From Thermus altitudinis (lineage in GTDB: Bacteria; Deinococcota; Deinococci; Deinococcales; Thermaceae): a DNA stretch of 64,000 bases. The translations under genes and the position numbers were made by a program. The notes under the pieces are model-generated. The model did no database searches. It had not been told where the DNA came from and saw only the letters and a list, made by a program, of their open reading frames with translations. Of the stretch, positions 36,794-47,800 are shown piece after piece (the first letter of the stretch is position 1; each line of letters begins with the position of its first letter). The stretch lies in the NCBI RefSeq assembly GCF_022760835.1, contig NZ_JAKTNQ010000009.1:1-64000 (forward strand). Direction: 5' to 3'.

Positions 36794-38386
36794 ATGAAGG
36801 CTTTTTCCAGCAAGTACGGGAACACCTTGGAGTTCGGGCATCTCATCGGCGGGGAGGAGGTCTTTGAAGAGGAGGTCTTGGAGAGGCGGAATCCTGCGGA
36901 CCTCGAGGACCTGGTGGCCCGCTTTCCCCAAGGCACCAAGGAAACCCTAAGGAAGGCTGCCCTGAGGGCGCGGGAGGCCTTTAGGGAGTGGAGCCAGACC
37001 CCGGCTCCCGTGCGGGGACAGGTGCTCTTCAACCTGGCCAAGATTCTAGAGAGGGAGAAGCCCACCCTGACCCGGCTGATGGTGCGGGAGGTGGGGAAGA
37101 CCTTCAAGGAGGCGGGTGGGGATGTGCAGGAGGCCATTGACACCGCCATCTTCTTCGCCTCCGAGGGGCGGAGGCTTTACGGCCAAACCGTGCCCAGCGA
37201 GATGCGGAACAAGGAGCTTTTCACCTTCCGCAGGCCCTTGGGCGTGGTGGGGATGATCACCGCCGGCAACTTCCCCATCGCCGTGCCCAGCTGGAAGCTG
37301 ATCCCCGCGGTTCTTACGGGGAACACCGTGGTGTGGAAGCCCTCCGATGACTCCCCCACCCTTTCCTATATCTTCGTCAAGCTCTTTGAGGAGGCGGGCC
37401 TGCCCCCCGGGGTCATCAACGTGGTCTTTGGCGGGGGTAAGGGCTCCACGGGCCAGTGGCTGGTGGAGCTCATGGACGAGGGCCTCCTTAACAAGTTCGC
37501 CTTCACCGGCAGCACCCAGGTGGGGCGCTGGATCGGGGAGGTGGCAGGGCGGAACCTGATCCGGCCCACCCTGGAACTGGGAGGCAAAAACCCCTTGGTG
37601 GTGATGCGGGATGCCGATCTGGATTTGGCGGTGGAGGGGGCCTGGTGGAGCGCCTTCGCCACCGGAGGGCAGCGGTGCACCTCGGCGGGAAATATCCTCG
37701 TGGACGCACCCATTTATGACGAGTTCAAAAAGCGCTTCCTGGAAAGGGCCGAGGCCACGGTGGTGGGGAACCCCCTTCTCCACCCTGAGGTCACCTATGG
37801 TCCCTTTATCAACGAGCGGCTATACCGTCGCTGGGAGGAGCATTACACCTGGGGAAAGGAGGACGGGGCCACCTTGCTCTTGGGCCAGGGGCGCATCACC
37901 CGGGAAAACCCCTACCCCCGCTTCCGGGGTGACCCCGAGGCGGGCCTCTACGGCTGGCCCACGGTCTGGGAGGCCAGGCCCGGGATGCGCCAGTTCGCCG
38001 AGGAGATTTTCGGCCCCACCATCAACCTGGTCAAGGTGGAGGGCATTGAGGAGGCCATAGAGGTGGCCAACGCCACCCCCTACGGGCTTTCCAGCGCCAT
38101 CTACACCAACCACCGCCACTGGGCTTACCTCTTCAAGGTGGGCATCCGGGCGGGGATGACCAGCATCAACAACGCCACCGTGGGCGCCGAGGCGCATCTG
38201 CCCTTCGGGGGGGTAAAGGCCAGCGGCAACGGGGCCCGGGAGTCGGGTATCTGGGTCATTGAGGAGTACACCTACTGGCAGGCGGTGAACGAGGAGTACT
38301 CCGGCAAGCTCCAGCTGGCCCAGATGGATACCGGCTACGTGAACCCCAAGCCCCCCACGCCCTGGGGAGAAATCCTGGGCTTTTGA
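36794..38386 (+). CDS. NAD(P)-dependent aldehyde dehydrogenase with long C-terminal arm
   Basis: A 530-residue aldehyde dehydrogenase. Cofactor site ITAGNFPIAVPSWKL near 156-170, KPSDDSP near 181-187, GSTQVGRWIG near 238-247, catalytic Glu in LELGGKNPLVV near 260-270 and catalytic Cys in GGQRCTSAG near 293-301. The last about 30 residues (EYSGKLQLAQMDTGYVNPK and beyond) form an extension, as in the structurally known T. thermophilus 530-residue enzyme. GGAGG at 36784-36788 fixes the ATG at 36794. Physiological aldehyde unknown. A GAAGGCC/GGCCTTC hairpin follows its stop. Confidence 0.93.
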   Translation: MKAFSSKYGNTLEFGHLIGGEEVFEEEVLERRNPADLEDLVARFPQGTKETLRKAALRAREAFREWSQTPAPVRGQVLFNLAKILEREKPTLTRLMVREVGKTFKEAGGDVQEAIDTAIFFASEGRRLYGQTVPSEMRNKELFTFRRPLGVVGMITAGNFPIAVPSWKLIPAVLTGNTVVWKPSDDSPTLSYIFVKLFEEAGLPPGVINVVFGGGKGSTGQWLVELMDEGLLNKFAFTGSTQVGRWIGEVAGRNLIRPTLELGGKNPLVVMRDADLDLAVEGAWWSAFATGGQRCTSAGNILVDAPIYDEFKKRFLERAEATVVGNPLLHPEVTYGPFINERLYRRWEEHYTWGKEDGATLLLGQGRITRENPYPRFRGDPEAGLYGWPTVWEARPGMRQFAEEIFGPTINLVKVEGIEEAIEVANATPYGLSSAIYTNHRHWAYLFKVGIRAGMTSINNATVGAEAHLPFGGVKASGNGARESGIWVIEEYTYWQAVNEEYSGKLQLAQMDTGYVNPKPPTPWGEILGF

Positions 38387-38403
38387 AGGCCGTGAGGGCC
38401 TTC
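38385..38403. other. Hairpin between convergent ALDH and chorismate mutase genes
   Basis: GAAGGCC (38385-38391) pairs with GGCCTTC (38397-38403). No T tract on either strand, so only a weak terminator candidate. Confidence 0.35.
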
Positions 38404-38428
38404 CCCGGGGCCTTGGGATCCCCTTTGG

Positions 38429-38797
38429 CTACTGGGCGCTTTCCAGGTCGGGCCTGAGGCGCACGGCCTCCCGCAGGTAGACGTGGCGCACCTGGTCCTG
38501 GGGGGTGTGCGTGTTCCAAAGGGCCAGGACCCGGATCACCCGGGGCAGGCTTCCCGGCACCGGCACCTCCCGGGCGGAGAGAAGGGGGACCCGGTGCATG
38601 CCGATCTGGCGGGCGGCCTCGGCGGGAAAGGCGGAGTGTAGGTCCTCCGTCACCGTGAAGATGATGGCCGCCAGCTCCTCGTGGCTTTGGATGCCGTTTG
38701 CCTCCAGCATCTTGAGAAGGAGTTCCCGGGTGGCCTGGTGGATGGCCTCCGGTGTGTCCTCCTCCACGGTGATGGCGCCTCGGATGCCCCGGACCAT
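38429..38797 (-). CDS. aroH: Chorismate mutase, AroH class
   Basis: A 122-residue trimeric AroH-type mutase turning chorismate into prephenate for Phe and Tyr. It has the AroH opening VRGIRGAITVEEDT (2-15), active-site Arg and Glu in FTVTEDLHSAFPAEAARQIG near 47-66, and Arg in HRVPLLSAREVPVPGSLPR near 68-86. The length equals that of the T. thermophilus enzyme. It has its own promoter, divergent from the PIG-L gene. Confidence 0.95.
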   Translation of the reverse strand: MVRGIRGAITVEEDTPEAIHQATRELLLKMLEANGIQSHEELAAIIFTVTEDLHSAFPAEAARQIGMHRVPLLSAREVPVPGSLPRVIRVLALWNTHTPQDQVRHVYLREAVRLRPDLESAQ

Positions 38798-38808
38798 AGT
38801 TGGGCTCC

Positions 38809-38849
38809 ATGGTAAGGGGTTTTCTCCCTCGGGGCAAGGAGGGTAGGCT
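38809..38849. promoter_or_regulatory. Divergent promoters for aroH and the PIG-L gene
   Basis: Minus strand: TTGCCC (38837-38832), 17-nt spacer, TACCAT (38814-38809), with GGAG before the aroH ATG. Plus strand: TAGGCT (38844-38849), 7 nt before the ATG at 38857, leaderless spacing. The two promoters are interleaved. Confidence 0.65.
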
Positions 38850-38856
38850 AGGGACC

Positions 38857-39519
38857 ATGAACCTGATGGCGGTGTTTGCCCATCCCGACGATGAGATCGG
38901 GGCTGCAGGCACCTTAGCCCTTCACGCCCGGCGTGGGGACCGGGTGTTGTTGGTTTGGATGACGAGGGGGGAGTTGGCCAGCCAGTTCGGGGCCCTGGAG
39001 GAGGCCAGGGTGGCGGAGGTACGGGAAGGGCACGGGGCCCATGTGGCCCAGCTGATCGGGGCCGAGTACCGTTTTCTCCCCTTTCGCGACACCTTTCTCA
39101 CGGGGAGCCGGGAAGAGGCCCTGGCCCTAGCCCGGGTCATGGCCGAGTTTGCGCCGGATGCCGTCATCACCTGGGACCCTTGGGACGTGCACCCCGACCA
39201 CCGGGCCACCCACCAGGCGGTGCTTTCTGCCCTGAAGCTTTGCCGCATCCCCAAACTGGTGGGGGAAGCGCACCGGAAGCCGGTTCGCCTGTACCACTAC
39301 CCTAGGCGGGAGGTTTCCCGGCCTTATGTGTACGTGGATGTCTCCGCCACCCAGGAGGTGGCGGAGGCGGTGTTTGGCTTCTACCAGGCGTTCTACGGCT
39401 GGCCCTTTAGCCTCGAGGACTTTCGGGCCCAGCGGCGGCTTCGGGGCCGGGAGGCGGGGGTTCCCTTTGCGGAGGCGTTTCAGACGGACTCCCCTCCGGC
39501 GTGGCCGGCCCTTCCCTAA
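38857..39519 (+). CDS. PIG-L/LmbE-family deacetylase
   Basis: A 220-residue zinc deacetylase. Metal motif AHPDDE (8-13), the second site WDPWDVHPDHR near 106-116 with the third His ligand, and LYHYPRREVSRPYVYVD near 147. Family members remove acetyl groups from GlcNAc-containing small molecules (mycothiol and bacillithiol precursors, GlcNAc-PI, antibiotics). Bacillithiol synthesis is possible, but the sequence is not the closest BshB type. The frame extends to 38800; ATG 38857 is chosen by the leaderless -10. Its last 113 nt overlap the oppositely coded ClC gene. Confidence 0.85.
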   Translation: MNLMAVFAHPDDEIGAAGTLALHARRGDRVLLVWMTRGELASQFGALEEARVAEVREGHGAHVAQLIGAEYRFLPFRDTFLTGSREEALALARVMAEFAPDAVITWDPWDVHPDHRATHQAVLSALKLCRIPKLVGEAHRKPVRLYHYPRREVSRPYVYVDVSATQEVAEAVFGFYQAFYGWPFSLEDFRAQRRLRGREAGVPFAEAFQTDSPPAWPALP

Positions 39520-40783
39520 GCCCCTCCTCGGGGTCGTAGGGAGGGGTGAGGACGTAGGCCAGCACCACCGCGGGCAGGACCAGGGGCAAGGTGGCGTACC
39601 CGCCCCACTCCGCCGCCAACAGGGTGGCGGCAAAGGGAGCCCGGGCCACCCCCGCCAGCACGGCCACGCCTCCCGCCAGGGCCAGGGCTTCGGGGGGTAG
39701 GCCCAGGGGGCCCGGGAGGTGGGCCAGGAAGCTCCCCAGAAGCCCGCCCAAGACCAAGGCGGGGGTATAGGGGGCGCCGTAGGCCCGGACCCCGCTGGCC
39801 AAAAGGAGCAGGGCCAGCTTGGCCAGGATAAGGTAAAAAAGAGCCTTGGGTGGGATGAGGGGGGTGGTGGCCACGGCCACAAAGCCTAGGCCCGTACCCA
39901 GGGCCTCGGGGAGGAAAAGGAGGGCCAAGGCCAAGGCCAGGCCCAAGAGGCCGTGCCGCCAGGGAAAGGCCAAAGGGGAGAGGTGCCTTTGCAGGAGGCG
40001 GGCGCCTTCCATCCAGAGGGTAGCCAGCATGGCGGCTGCCAGGCCCACCAGCGCCCCAGCGGGCAAGGCCCCTAGATCCATGGGGGCGCTAAGGGGCAAA
40101 AGGGGAGTGTAGCCAAAGAAGGCCCCGTACACGGCGAAGGCCGAAAGGGCCCCGATGAGGGCTGGGGTTAGGGCCCGGGCCTCGAGGAGTAGGCTCCGGT
40201 AGAGGATCTCCGTGGCCAAAAGGGCCCCAGCCACGGGAGCGTGAAGACTGGCCCCAAGCCCAGCGGCAAGGCCAGCAAAGGCGAGACCCCCACCCAGACG
40301 GGGAAAGCGCCGGTCCAGGCCCCGGCCCAACCAAAGTCCCAGCACCCCAAAGGGACCTTCCCGCCCCATGGGGGAATAGAGGGAAAGCTGGAGCACCCCA
40401 CCCAGCACCGCCCGCAGGTGAGCCCCCGGGGGGCTTGGCCGGTCTTCCCGGGCCTGGCGCAGTAAGGCGGCAAGGCCTTGCCCGGTGCCCAAGAGGCTGG
40501 TGACGGCAAAGAGGAGGGGTAGGAGGAAGGCCAGAGGCCAAAGGGCGGGTCCGGTGAAGGCCTGGGCTAGGCCACCTTCCCCTGGGGGCTCCGGGGCGAG
40601 GTATCCGAAGAAAAGCCCAAGCGCTTCGGTTAGAGCGCGAAGTAGCGCGTTAAGAAGGGCTAGCAGGAGCCCGGCCAAGGCCCCGGTGAAGGCGCTATAC
40701 AGGATTAAGGGGCCGGTGTGCCGGACCTCTTCGTCCCGAAGGGAGGGGAGGTTGAGCTGGGGGCCGCGGCCCAAGGGGCGCAT
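39407..40783 (-). CDS. ClC-family chloride channel/antiporter
   Basis: A 458-residue membrane protein with about ten hydrophobic helices. The ClC signature GREGPF (gating Glu) is near 140-145. The GSGIP motif is altered to GTGQG near 98-102, and the GxFxP motif appears as YGAPYTP near 339-345. The C terminus (about 415-458) is a Pro/Glu/Gly-rich tail written antisense to the end of the PIG-L gene. The start is joined to the amidohydrolase stop as TGATG. It may be Cl-/H+ exchange or another anion; the altered selectivity motif leaves this open. Confidence 0.85.
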   Translation of the reverse strand: MRPLGRGPQLNLPSLRDEEVRHTGPLILYSAFTGALAGLLLALLNALLRALTEALGLFFGYLAPEPPGEGGLAQAFTGPALWPLAFLLPLLFAVTSLLGTGQGLAALLRQAREDRPSPPGAHLRAVLGGVLQLSLYSPMGREGPFGVLGLWLGRGLDRRFPRLGGGLAFAGLAAGLGASLHAPVAGALLATEILYRSLLLEARALTPALIGALSAFAVYGAFFGYTPLLPLSAPMDLGALPAGALVGLAAAMLATLWMEGARLLQRHLSPLAFPWRHGLLGLALALALLFLPEALGTGLGFVAVATTPLIPPKALFYLILAKLALLLLASGVRAYGAPYTPALVLGGLLGSFLAHLPGPLGLPPEALALAGGVAVLAGVARAPFAATLLAAEWGGYATLPLVLPAVVLAYVLTPPYDPEEGLREGPATPEGSPSETPPQREPPPPGPEAAAGPESPRG

Positions 40784-41892
40784 CAGAGGGAGTGTACCAG
40801 ACTCAGAGGGGTTCCTCGGGCCAGGCGGGGGGTGGGAAGGCCCAGGGCCCGGTAGCCTCCCCGGGTTAGGGCTCGGATTATGAGCCGGGGTTCCGCCTTC
40901 CCCCAGAGGAATAGCGCCTCGTTTTTCACGTCCAGGTCAGGGCTGCTGGCCCGGGAGTCCGTGCCCAGGGCCAGCTCCACCCCGTGGCGGGCATAAAGCC
41001 CCAAGGGGGCTTCTCCCACCTGGAGGTTCCCGTTGGACCGGGGGCATAGGACCACCTTGCTGCCCGAATCCGCCACCATCCGCGCCTCTTCCTCATCCAC
41101 GTGCACCCCGTGCACCAAAACGGTATGGGGCCCCAGGACACCAAGGGTCTGGAGATAGCGCACGGGGGTAAGGCCCGGGGCCTTCCAGGGGGTTCGGCTA
41201 AAGCGCCGGTACACCCCGGCCAGGGGGCCTTCCCCCGTCCTCAGGAAGGCCACCTCTTCCGGGCTTTCCGCCGCATGGATCATGAGGGGAAGGTCGTGGG
41301 CGCGGGCGTAGCGGTAAAGCTTCTCCAACAAGGGGGCGCTCACCGAGTAAGGGGCGTGGGGGGAAAGCCCAACCCTTATGCGCCCCCCCCTCTTGCGCCA
41401 GGCTTCCACCTTGGCCCTCACCCTCTGGAACACCTCCTCCGCATCCTGGGGATCTGGGGCGAAGACCTCATAGAAGGCCACCCCGGGCAGGGGGCTTTCT
41501 TGCAGGAGGAAGTCCATCACCTCATCCCGGAAGACGATGTCGGCAAAAGCCCCCACCCCAAGGCGTAAAAGTTCCTCCAAGCCCCTTTGCGCCGCCTCTA
41601 GTCCCCGCTTTTCCCGGTGGGCCACCACATGGGGAAGGAAGCCGGAAAAGGGCCCCCGGTAAAGGGGATGCAAGGAGAGATCCAGGTGGGTGTGGGCGTT
41701 CACGGGGGGTGGGAAGAGGGCCTTGCCCTTGTGGACCACCTCCGCTTGGGGAAAGCGGGCCTTTAGCTCCTCCAGGCCTCCCTGGCCCACCACCATGCCC
41801 CCTTGGACGGCGATGGCCCCCTGGAGCATGGGGGTGCCAAAGCCGGTGTAGACCACGTCCGCGGTCCAAAGCTCAGTCTTTAACCAGAACAT
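40783..41892 (-). CDS. Amidohydrolase-superfamily deaminase-like enzyme
   Basis: A 369-residue member of the ATZ/TRZ-like amidohydrolases. Metal ligands: HxH in VNAHTHLDL near 62-70, His in LMIHAAES near 199-206, His in VLVHGVH near 253-259 and Asp in LGTDSRASSPDLDV near 311-324. CPRSNGNLQVG near 283-293 is typical of S-adenosylhomocysteine, guanine or aminofutalosine deaminases. Since Thermus is known to use the futalosine menaquinone route, aminofutalosine deaminase is one candidate. The long upstream frame is discarded; ATG 41892 lies 20 nt inside the GNAT gene end. No clear ribosome site: coupling to the previous gene is likely. Confidence 0.78.
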   Translation of the reverse strand: MFWLKTELWTADVVYTGFGTPMLQGAIAVQGGMVVGQGGLEELKARFPQAEVVHKGKALFPPPVNAHTHLDLSLHPLYRGPFSGFLPHVVAHREKRGLEAAQRGLEELLRLGVGAFADIVFRDEVMDFLLQESPLPGVAFYEVFAPDPQDAEEVFQRVRAKVEAWRKRGGRIRVGLSPHAPYSVSAPLLEKLYRYARAHDLPLMIHAAESPEEVAFLRTGEGPLAGVYRRFSRTPWKAPGLTPVRYLQTLGVLGPHTVLVHGVHVDEEEARMVADSGSKVVLCPRSNGNLQVGEAPLGLYARHGVELALGTDSRASSPDLDVKNEALFLWGKAEPRLIIRALTRGGYRALGLPTPRLARGTPLSLVHSL

Positions 41893-42627
41893 AGCGGTTG
41901 GGATGCCGAAGGAAGTCCACGGCCTGGTAACCCCTGGCAAAGTAGTGGCCGAGGACCAAGCGGCTATGCTCCCGCCAGGCGAGGGCCAAGTCAGGGTCTT
42001 CCCTAAGAATCCTCCCCCAGTCCTCGGGGATCTGGAAAAGGAGGCGGGGGGCCTCGAGGTCCAGAAACCCTTCCAGGGGCCTCTCCTCCACCACCCGGTT
42101 GGCCAGGGGTAGGCCCTCCGCTTGGGGTTCGGGAGGAGGGTAGTAGATGCGGGCATAGACCCTTTCTGAAAGGAGTTCCCACTCCGCCAGGAGCCGATCC
42201 GAAGGGGCTCCGGCGTTGATGCCCGTCATGGGGCCATAGTGGTCGGGGAGGTAGGTCCTGGTCGTGGCCCCCAGTTTTCTCAGGTTGAAGTTGGCGTTCA
42301 CCCCCCGTAGGGGATCAAAGGTCCAGACCACCTTCCTGATCCCCCGGGCCAGGCACCAGTCCCGCTGGAAGCGCTTTAGCAGGAGGGCGACCCCCGTGCC
42401 CCGGTAGGCCTCCAGGACACCCAGCATGTGGGAGTGCTGGAGGGTGGGGTCTTGGGTGGGAAAGCCGAAGACGAAGCCCACCATCTTGCCTTCCCAGAAA
42501 GCCCCCGCCACCAAGCCCCCTTCGTCCTGGATGGCGATGAGGAGGCCCCTGGGCACCAGGTCGCTCTCCGCCCGGCCCCAGACCTCCCGCTGGAGCTCCA
42601 CCACGGCCTCCATCTCCTCGGGTCCTC

Positions 42628-42655
<28 letters not shown>
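41873..42655 (-). CDS. GNAT-family acyltransferase (COG3375-like)
   Basis: A 260-residue protein: a GNAT domain (about 5-150) with GVLEAYRGTGVALLLKRF near 77-94 containing the acyl-CoA pyrophosphate loop, and a C-terminal domain (about 155-260) of the larger COG3375 type. Such proteins stand next to N-succinylamino acid racemase genes; in Geobacillus the partner succinylates D-amino acids. Here it overlaps the racemase gene by 28 nt. The upstream open frame to 43129 is a shadow of that gene. Substrate inferred from context. Confidence 0.8.
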
Positions 42656-45277
<2,622 letters not shown>

Positions 45278-45294
45278 TTTACCTTGGGGAAGCC

Positions 45295-46038
45295 CTACGA
45301 AAGCCACTCGGCTAAGGCCCAGACCAAAGGGGCCAGGAGAAGGGCCGGGAGGAAGGAGCCCACCCGCACCTTGGTGAGGCCCAGGAGGTTGATCCCCACC
45401 CCCAGGACCATGAGCCCCCCCACCCCCGTCACCAGGAGGACCCGGGGGTCTTGGGCAGGGTCTGGGAGGACCTGGCTTAGGGTACCCGCCAGCAGGGCGA
45501 TCCCTCCCTGGTAGCCCAGGATCACCAGGACACTAAACCCCACGCCGATGCCGAAGGAGCTGGTGAGGGCGATGGCGGAAAGCCCGTCCAAGGTGGCCTT
45601 TAGGAGAAGAAGGCTGGGGTCACCGGTAAGGCCATTTTGGAGGGAGCCGAGGAGGGTCATGGGCCCCACGCAGAAGAGAAGGCTTGCGGCCACGAAACCC
45701 TCGGTGAAGCTTCCGCCTCCCCGTACCGCCTGCTTGATCTTCTCCCCGATGCCCTCCAAAGCTTCTTCCAACCGCCACCACTCTCCCAAAAGCCCCCCCA
45801 GGACCAGGGCGATGAGCCCCAGGACAACCCCGTCCACGGCCCCACCCTTGGCTTTTCCCAGGGCGCCCGCCATGGAGAACCCGATGAAAAGGGTGGTGAG
45901 ACCCACCCCCTGGACCATGATGCGGGCCATGCGCTCGGGTAGCCGGCCCCGTAATAAAAGACCCAACCCCGTGCCCAGGGTCACCGTGGCGGCGTTGGCC
46001 AGGGTCCCCGAGAGCTTGTCCAGAAGGGTGAGCTCCAT
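45295..46038 (-). CDS. DUF554-family membrane protein
   Basis: A 247-residue protein with about seven hydrophobic helices, of the DUF554 (YdfK/YqgA-like) family. Family features: the N-terminal LANAATVTLGTGLGLLL, then FVAASLLFCVGPMTLLGSLQNGLTGD near 127-152, with a Cys-Val-Gly-Pro break in the helix. Function is not known for the family. The start at 46038 follows TAGAAT by 7 nt (leaderless). The -10 is shared base for base with the divergent mnmD promoter. Confidence 0.88.
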   Translation of the reverse strand: MELTLLDKLSGTLANAATVTLGTGLGLLLRGRLPERMARIMVQGVGLTTLFIGFSMAGALGKAKGGAVDGVVLGLIALVLGGLLGEWWRLEEALEGIGEKIKQAVRGGGSFTEGFVAASLLFCVGPMTLLGSLQNGLTGDPSLLLLKATLDGLSAIALTSSFGIGVGFSVLVILGYQGGIALLAGTLSQVLPDPAQDPRVLLVTGVGGLMVLGVGINLLGLTKVRVGSFLPALLLAPLVWALAEWLS

Positions 46039-46044
46039 GGGGGC

Positions 46045-46051
46045 TATTCTA
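46045..46051. promoter_or_regulatory. Shared symmetric -10 for the DUF554 gene and mnmD
   Basis: TATTCTA reads TATTCT on plus (46045-46050), 6 nt before the GTG at 46057, and TAGAAT on minus (46051-46046), 7 nt before the ATG at 46038. Both genes are therefore leaderless from overlapping -10 boxes. Confidence 0.6.
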
Positions 46052-46056
46052 CGGGT

Positions 46057-46710
46057 GTGGAGCCCATCCTCACCCAGGACGGCACCCCTACCCTCTTCCA
46101 TCCGGGGTACAGGGAGGCCTACCATCCCCGGCAAGGGGCCCTGCTCCAGGCCCGGCGGCTTTACCTGGAGAAGACCCTCACCCACCTGCACCCGGCGCCC
46201 AGGGTCCTCGAGGTGGGCCTGGGGCTTTTGGTAAACTTTCGCACCACCCTGGAAAGTGCCTTGGAAAGAGGGGTTTACCTCCGCTATCTGGCCGTGGAAC
46301 GGGAACCCGTGCCCCGGGACCTTTTAGCCCAGGTGCGCCTTCCCCTCCCCCGGGCGGAGGAGGTGTTTGCCGAGGTCCTTAAGGGTTGGCCGGAGGCCTG
46401 TTTCCGGGGGCCTTGGGGCGAGCTTCGCATTCTCTTTGGGGAGGTGGAGGCGCTGGAACTTCCCCGGGATTGGGCCACGGCGGTCTACCTGGATCCTTTT
46501 AGCCCTCGGGCAAATCCCGGGCCCTGGTCTTTCCCTGTTCTGAGGAAGCTGCACCGGGCTTTGCGGCGTGGTGGGAGGCTGGCCACCTACTCCGCCCAAG
46601 GGGCCTTCCGCTGGAACCTTAAGGCGGCGGGGTTTGCCCTTCACCGGGTGCCGGCTTTGGGGAAGCGGGAGTGGACGGTGGGAATCGCCTTAAAAGCTCC
46701 TCCCGGGTGA
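46057..46710 (+). CDS. MnmD-like tRNA wobble-uridine methyltransferase (DUF752)
   Basis: A 217-residue SAM-dependent methyltransferase equivalent to the methyltransferase half of MnmC, completing the mnm5 group at U34. SAM motif LEVGLGLLVNF near 51-61; family block YLDPFSPRANPGPWS near 147-161. The oxidoreductase half of MnmC is absent, as in stand-alone MnmD. GTG start, leaderless. Together with mnmE in this window it supports mnm5-type U34 modification. Its last 92 nt overlap the oppositely coded deacetylase gene. Confidence 0.85.
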   Translation: MEPILTQDGTPTLFHPGYREAYHPRQGALLQARRLYLEKTLTHLHPAPRVLEVGLGLLVNFRTTLESALERGVYLRYLAVEREPVPRDLLAQVRLPLPRAEEVFAEVLKGWPEACFRGPWGELRILFGEVEALELPRDWATAVYLDPFSPRANPGPWSFPVLRKLHRALRRGGRLATYSAQGAFRWNLKAAGFALHRVPALGKREWTVGIALKAPPG

Positions 46711-47800
46711 GGTAGGTGAGCTCTACCCGGGCCTGTTTAGGGTTGGGGAGCTCCCCACGGTAGAGCCAGTGGAACCAGGTGCTGCTCAAGGTGGCCACAA
46801 AATGGGACCAGGGGGGTAGGGGATGGGTGTTAAAACCAAAGAGCCTACTCCCCTGGGCCAGGTGGCTGTAGCCATAGACTAGGCGCACCTCCGGGTCCTC
46901 GGCTACGAGGAAGGCCGCTTTTCTTAAGCTCTCCCGCATGTAGCGGATGGCCTCCAAGGGAGTGAGCTCCATGGCCCGCTGGCTTTCCAGATGGAGTTCA
47001 AAGGCGGGTGTTCCCCGGGAAAGGCCTGGGAGGTCGGGGCCGGGAAAGGGCTTTCGCTCCAGCCGAAGGAGGTCAAAGGGGCCGTACCCTGCCCGTACCA
47101 CCCGATGCCTGGTGTTGTACCGTTCCTCAAACCCCTGCAGGCTACGGATGAGGGCCAGCCTGGGGGTGAGGGGCCTGGGGGCAAGCCCGTCCAAGGTGAC
47201 CGGCTCGTATCCAAGGTGGAGGATCTGGGGCAGCACCCATTCCAGGAGCTTAAGCGTGCGCTCCGGGCCATCGTGGAAAAGCACGATGGATCCGGGGCGC
47301 AGGTAGTAAAGCAGGCGTTCTGCCAGGGCCTCAGGGAAGTGGTTTAACCAGTCCTTGCTTTCCAGGTCCCACAGGGCTACGCGCTTGCCCAGTAACCGGG
47401 CAAAAATGCGGGTAAAAGGGGTATGGAGGCCATGGGGTGGCCGGTAATAGCGGCCCGGATTCCGGCGCATGTGTTCCCATTCCAGCCAGGGTAGGAAAAG
47501 TTTCCAAGCTTGGTGCCATTCCCCGTGGTCCTCTATCTGGTGTCCTTCCCGCCTTATGGCCTCCACCAGGTCTGGCCGGGCCCGGGCCTTTTCCCCGGTG
47601 AGGAAAAAGGTGGCCTTAACCCCATGCCTGCGGAGTACCTCAAGCAGGGCCTCGGTCCTTTCGGAGGGGCCATCGTCAAAGGTGAGGGCGATCTTGGGGG
47701 TGCGCCTCGAGGCGTGGGCATAGGCCCCGAGGCCCAGGAAGCGAAAGAGCAAATCGGAAAGGCCGTACAGGAGAAGGACTAGGCCAAGGGCTAGTTCCAT
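46619..47800 (-). CDS. Polysaccharide deacetylase with YkoP-like C-terminal domain
   Basis: 393 residues: an N-terminal membrane anchor (about 1-22), a NodB-type deacetylase domain (about 32-210) with IALTFDDGPSE near 37-47 (catalytic Asp, metal Asp), RPPHG near 140-144 and VLFHDG near 190, and a C-terminal YkoP-like domain (about 235-365) with AIRYMRESL. The canonical HTWSH-type metal pair is replaced by DHGEWHQ near 90-96. It removes N-acetyl groups from envelope sugars. GGAGG decides the ATG at 47800 over an upstream TTG. The last about 28 residues are Pro-rich and lie antisense to mnmD. Confidence 0.85.
   Translation of the reverse strand: MELALGLVLLLYGLSDLLFRFLGLGAYAHASRRTPKIALTFDDGPSERTEALLEVLRRHGVKATFFLTGEKARARPDLVEAIRREGHQIEDHGEWHQAWKLFLPWLEWEHMRRNPGRYYRPPHGLHTPFTRIFARLLGKRVALWDLESKDWLNHFPEALAERLLYYLRPGSIVLFHDGPERTLKLLEWVLPQILHLGYEPVTLDGLAPRPLTPRLALIRSLQGFEERYNTRHRVVRAGYGPFDLLRLERKPFPGPDLPGLSRGTPAFELHLESQRAMELTPLEAIRYMRESLRKAAFLVAEDPEVRLVYGYSHLAQGSRLFGFNTHPLPPWSHFVATLSSTWFHWLYRGELPNPKQARVELTYLTREELLRRFPPSTPASPKPAPGEGQTPPP

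Noticed and set aside
41893-42156. Extra 88 codons before the amidohydrolase start
   Set aside because: The residues are Pro/Trp/Arg-rich shadow of the GNAT gene and match no amidohydrolase N terminus.
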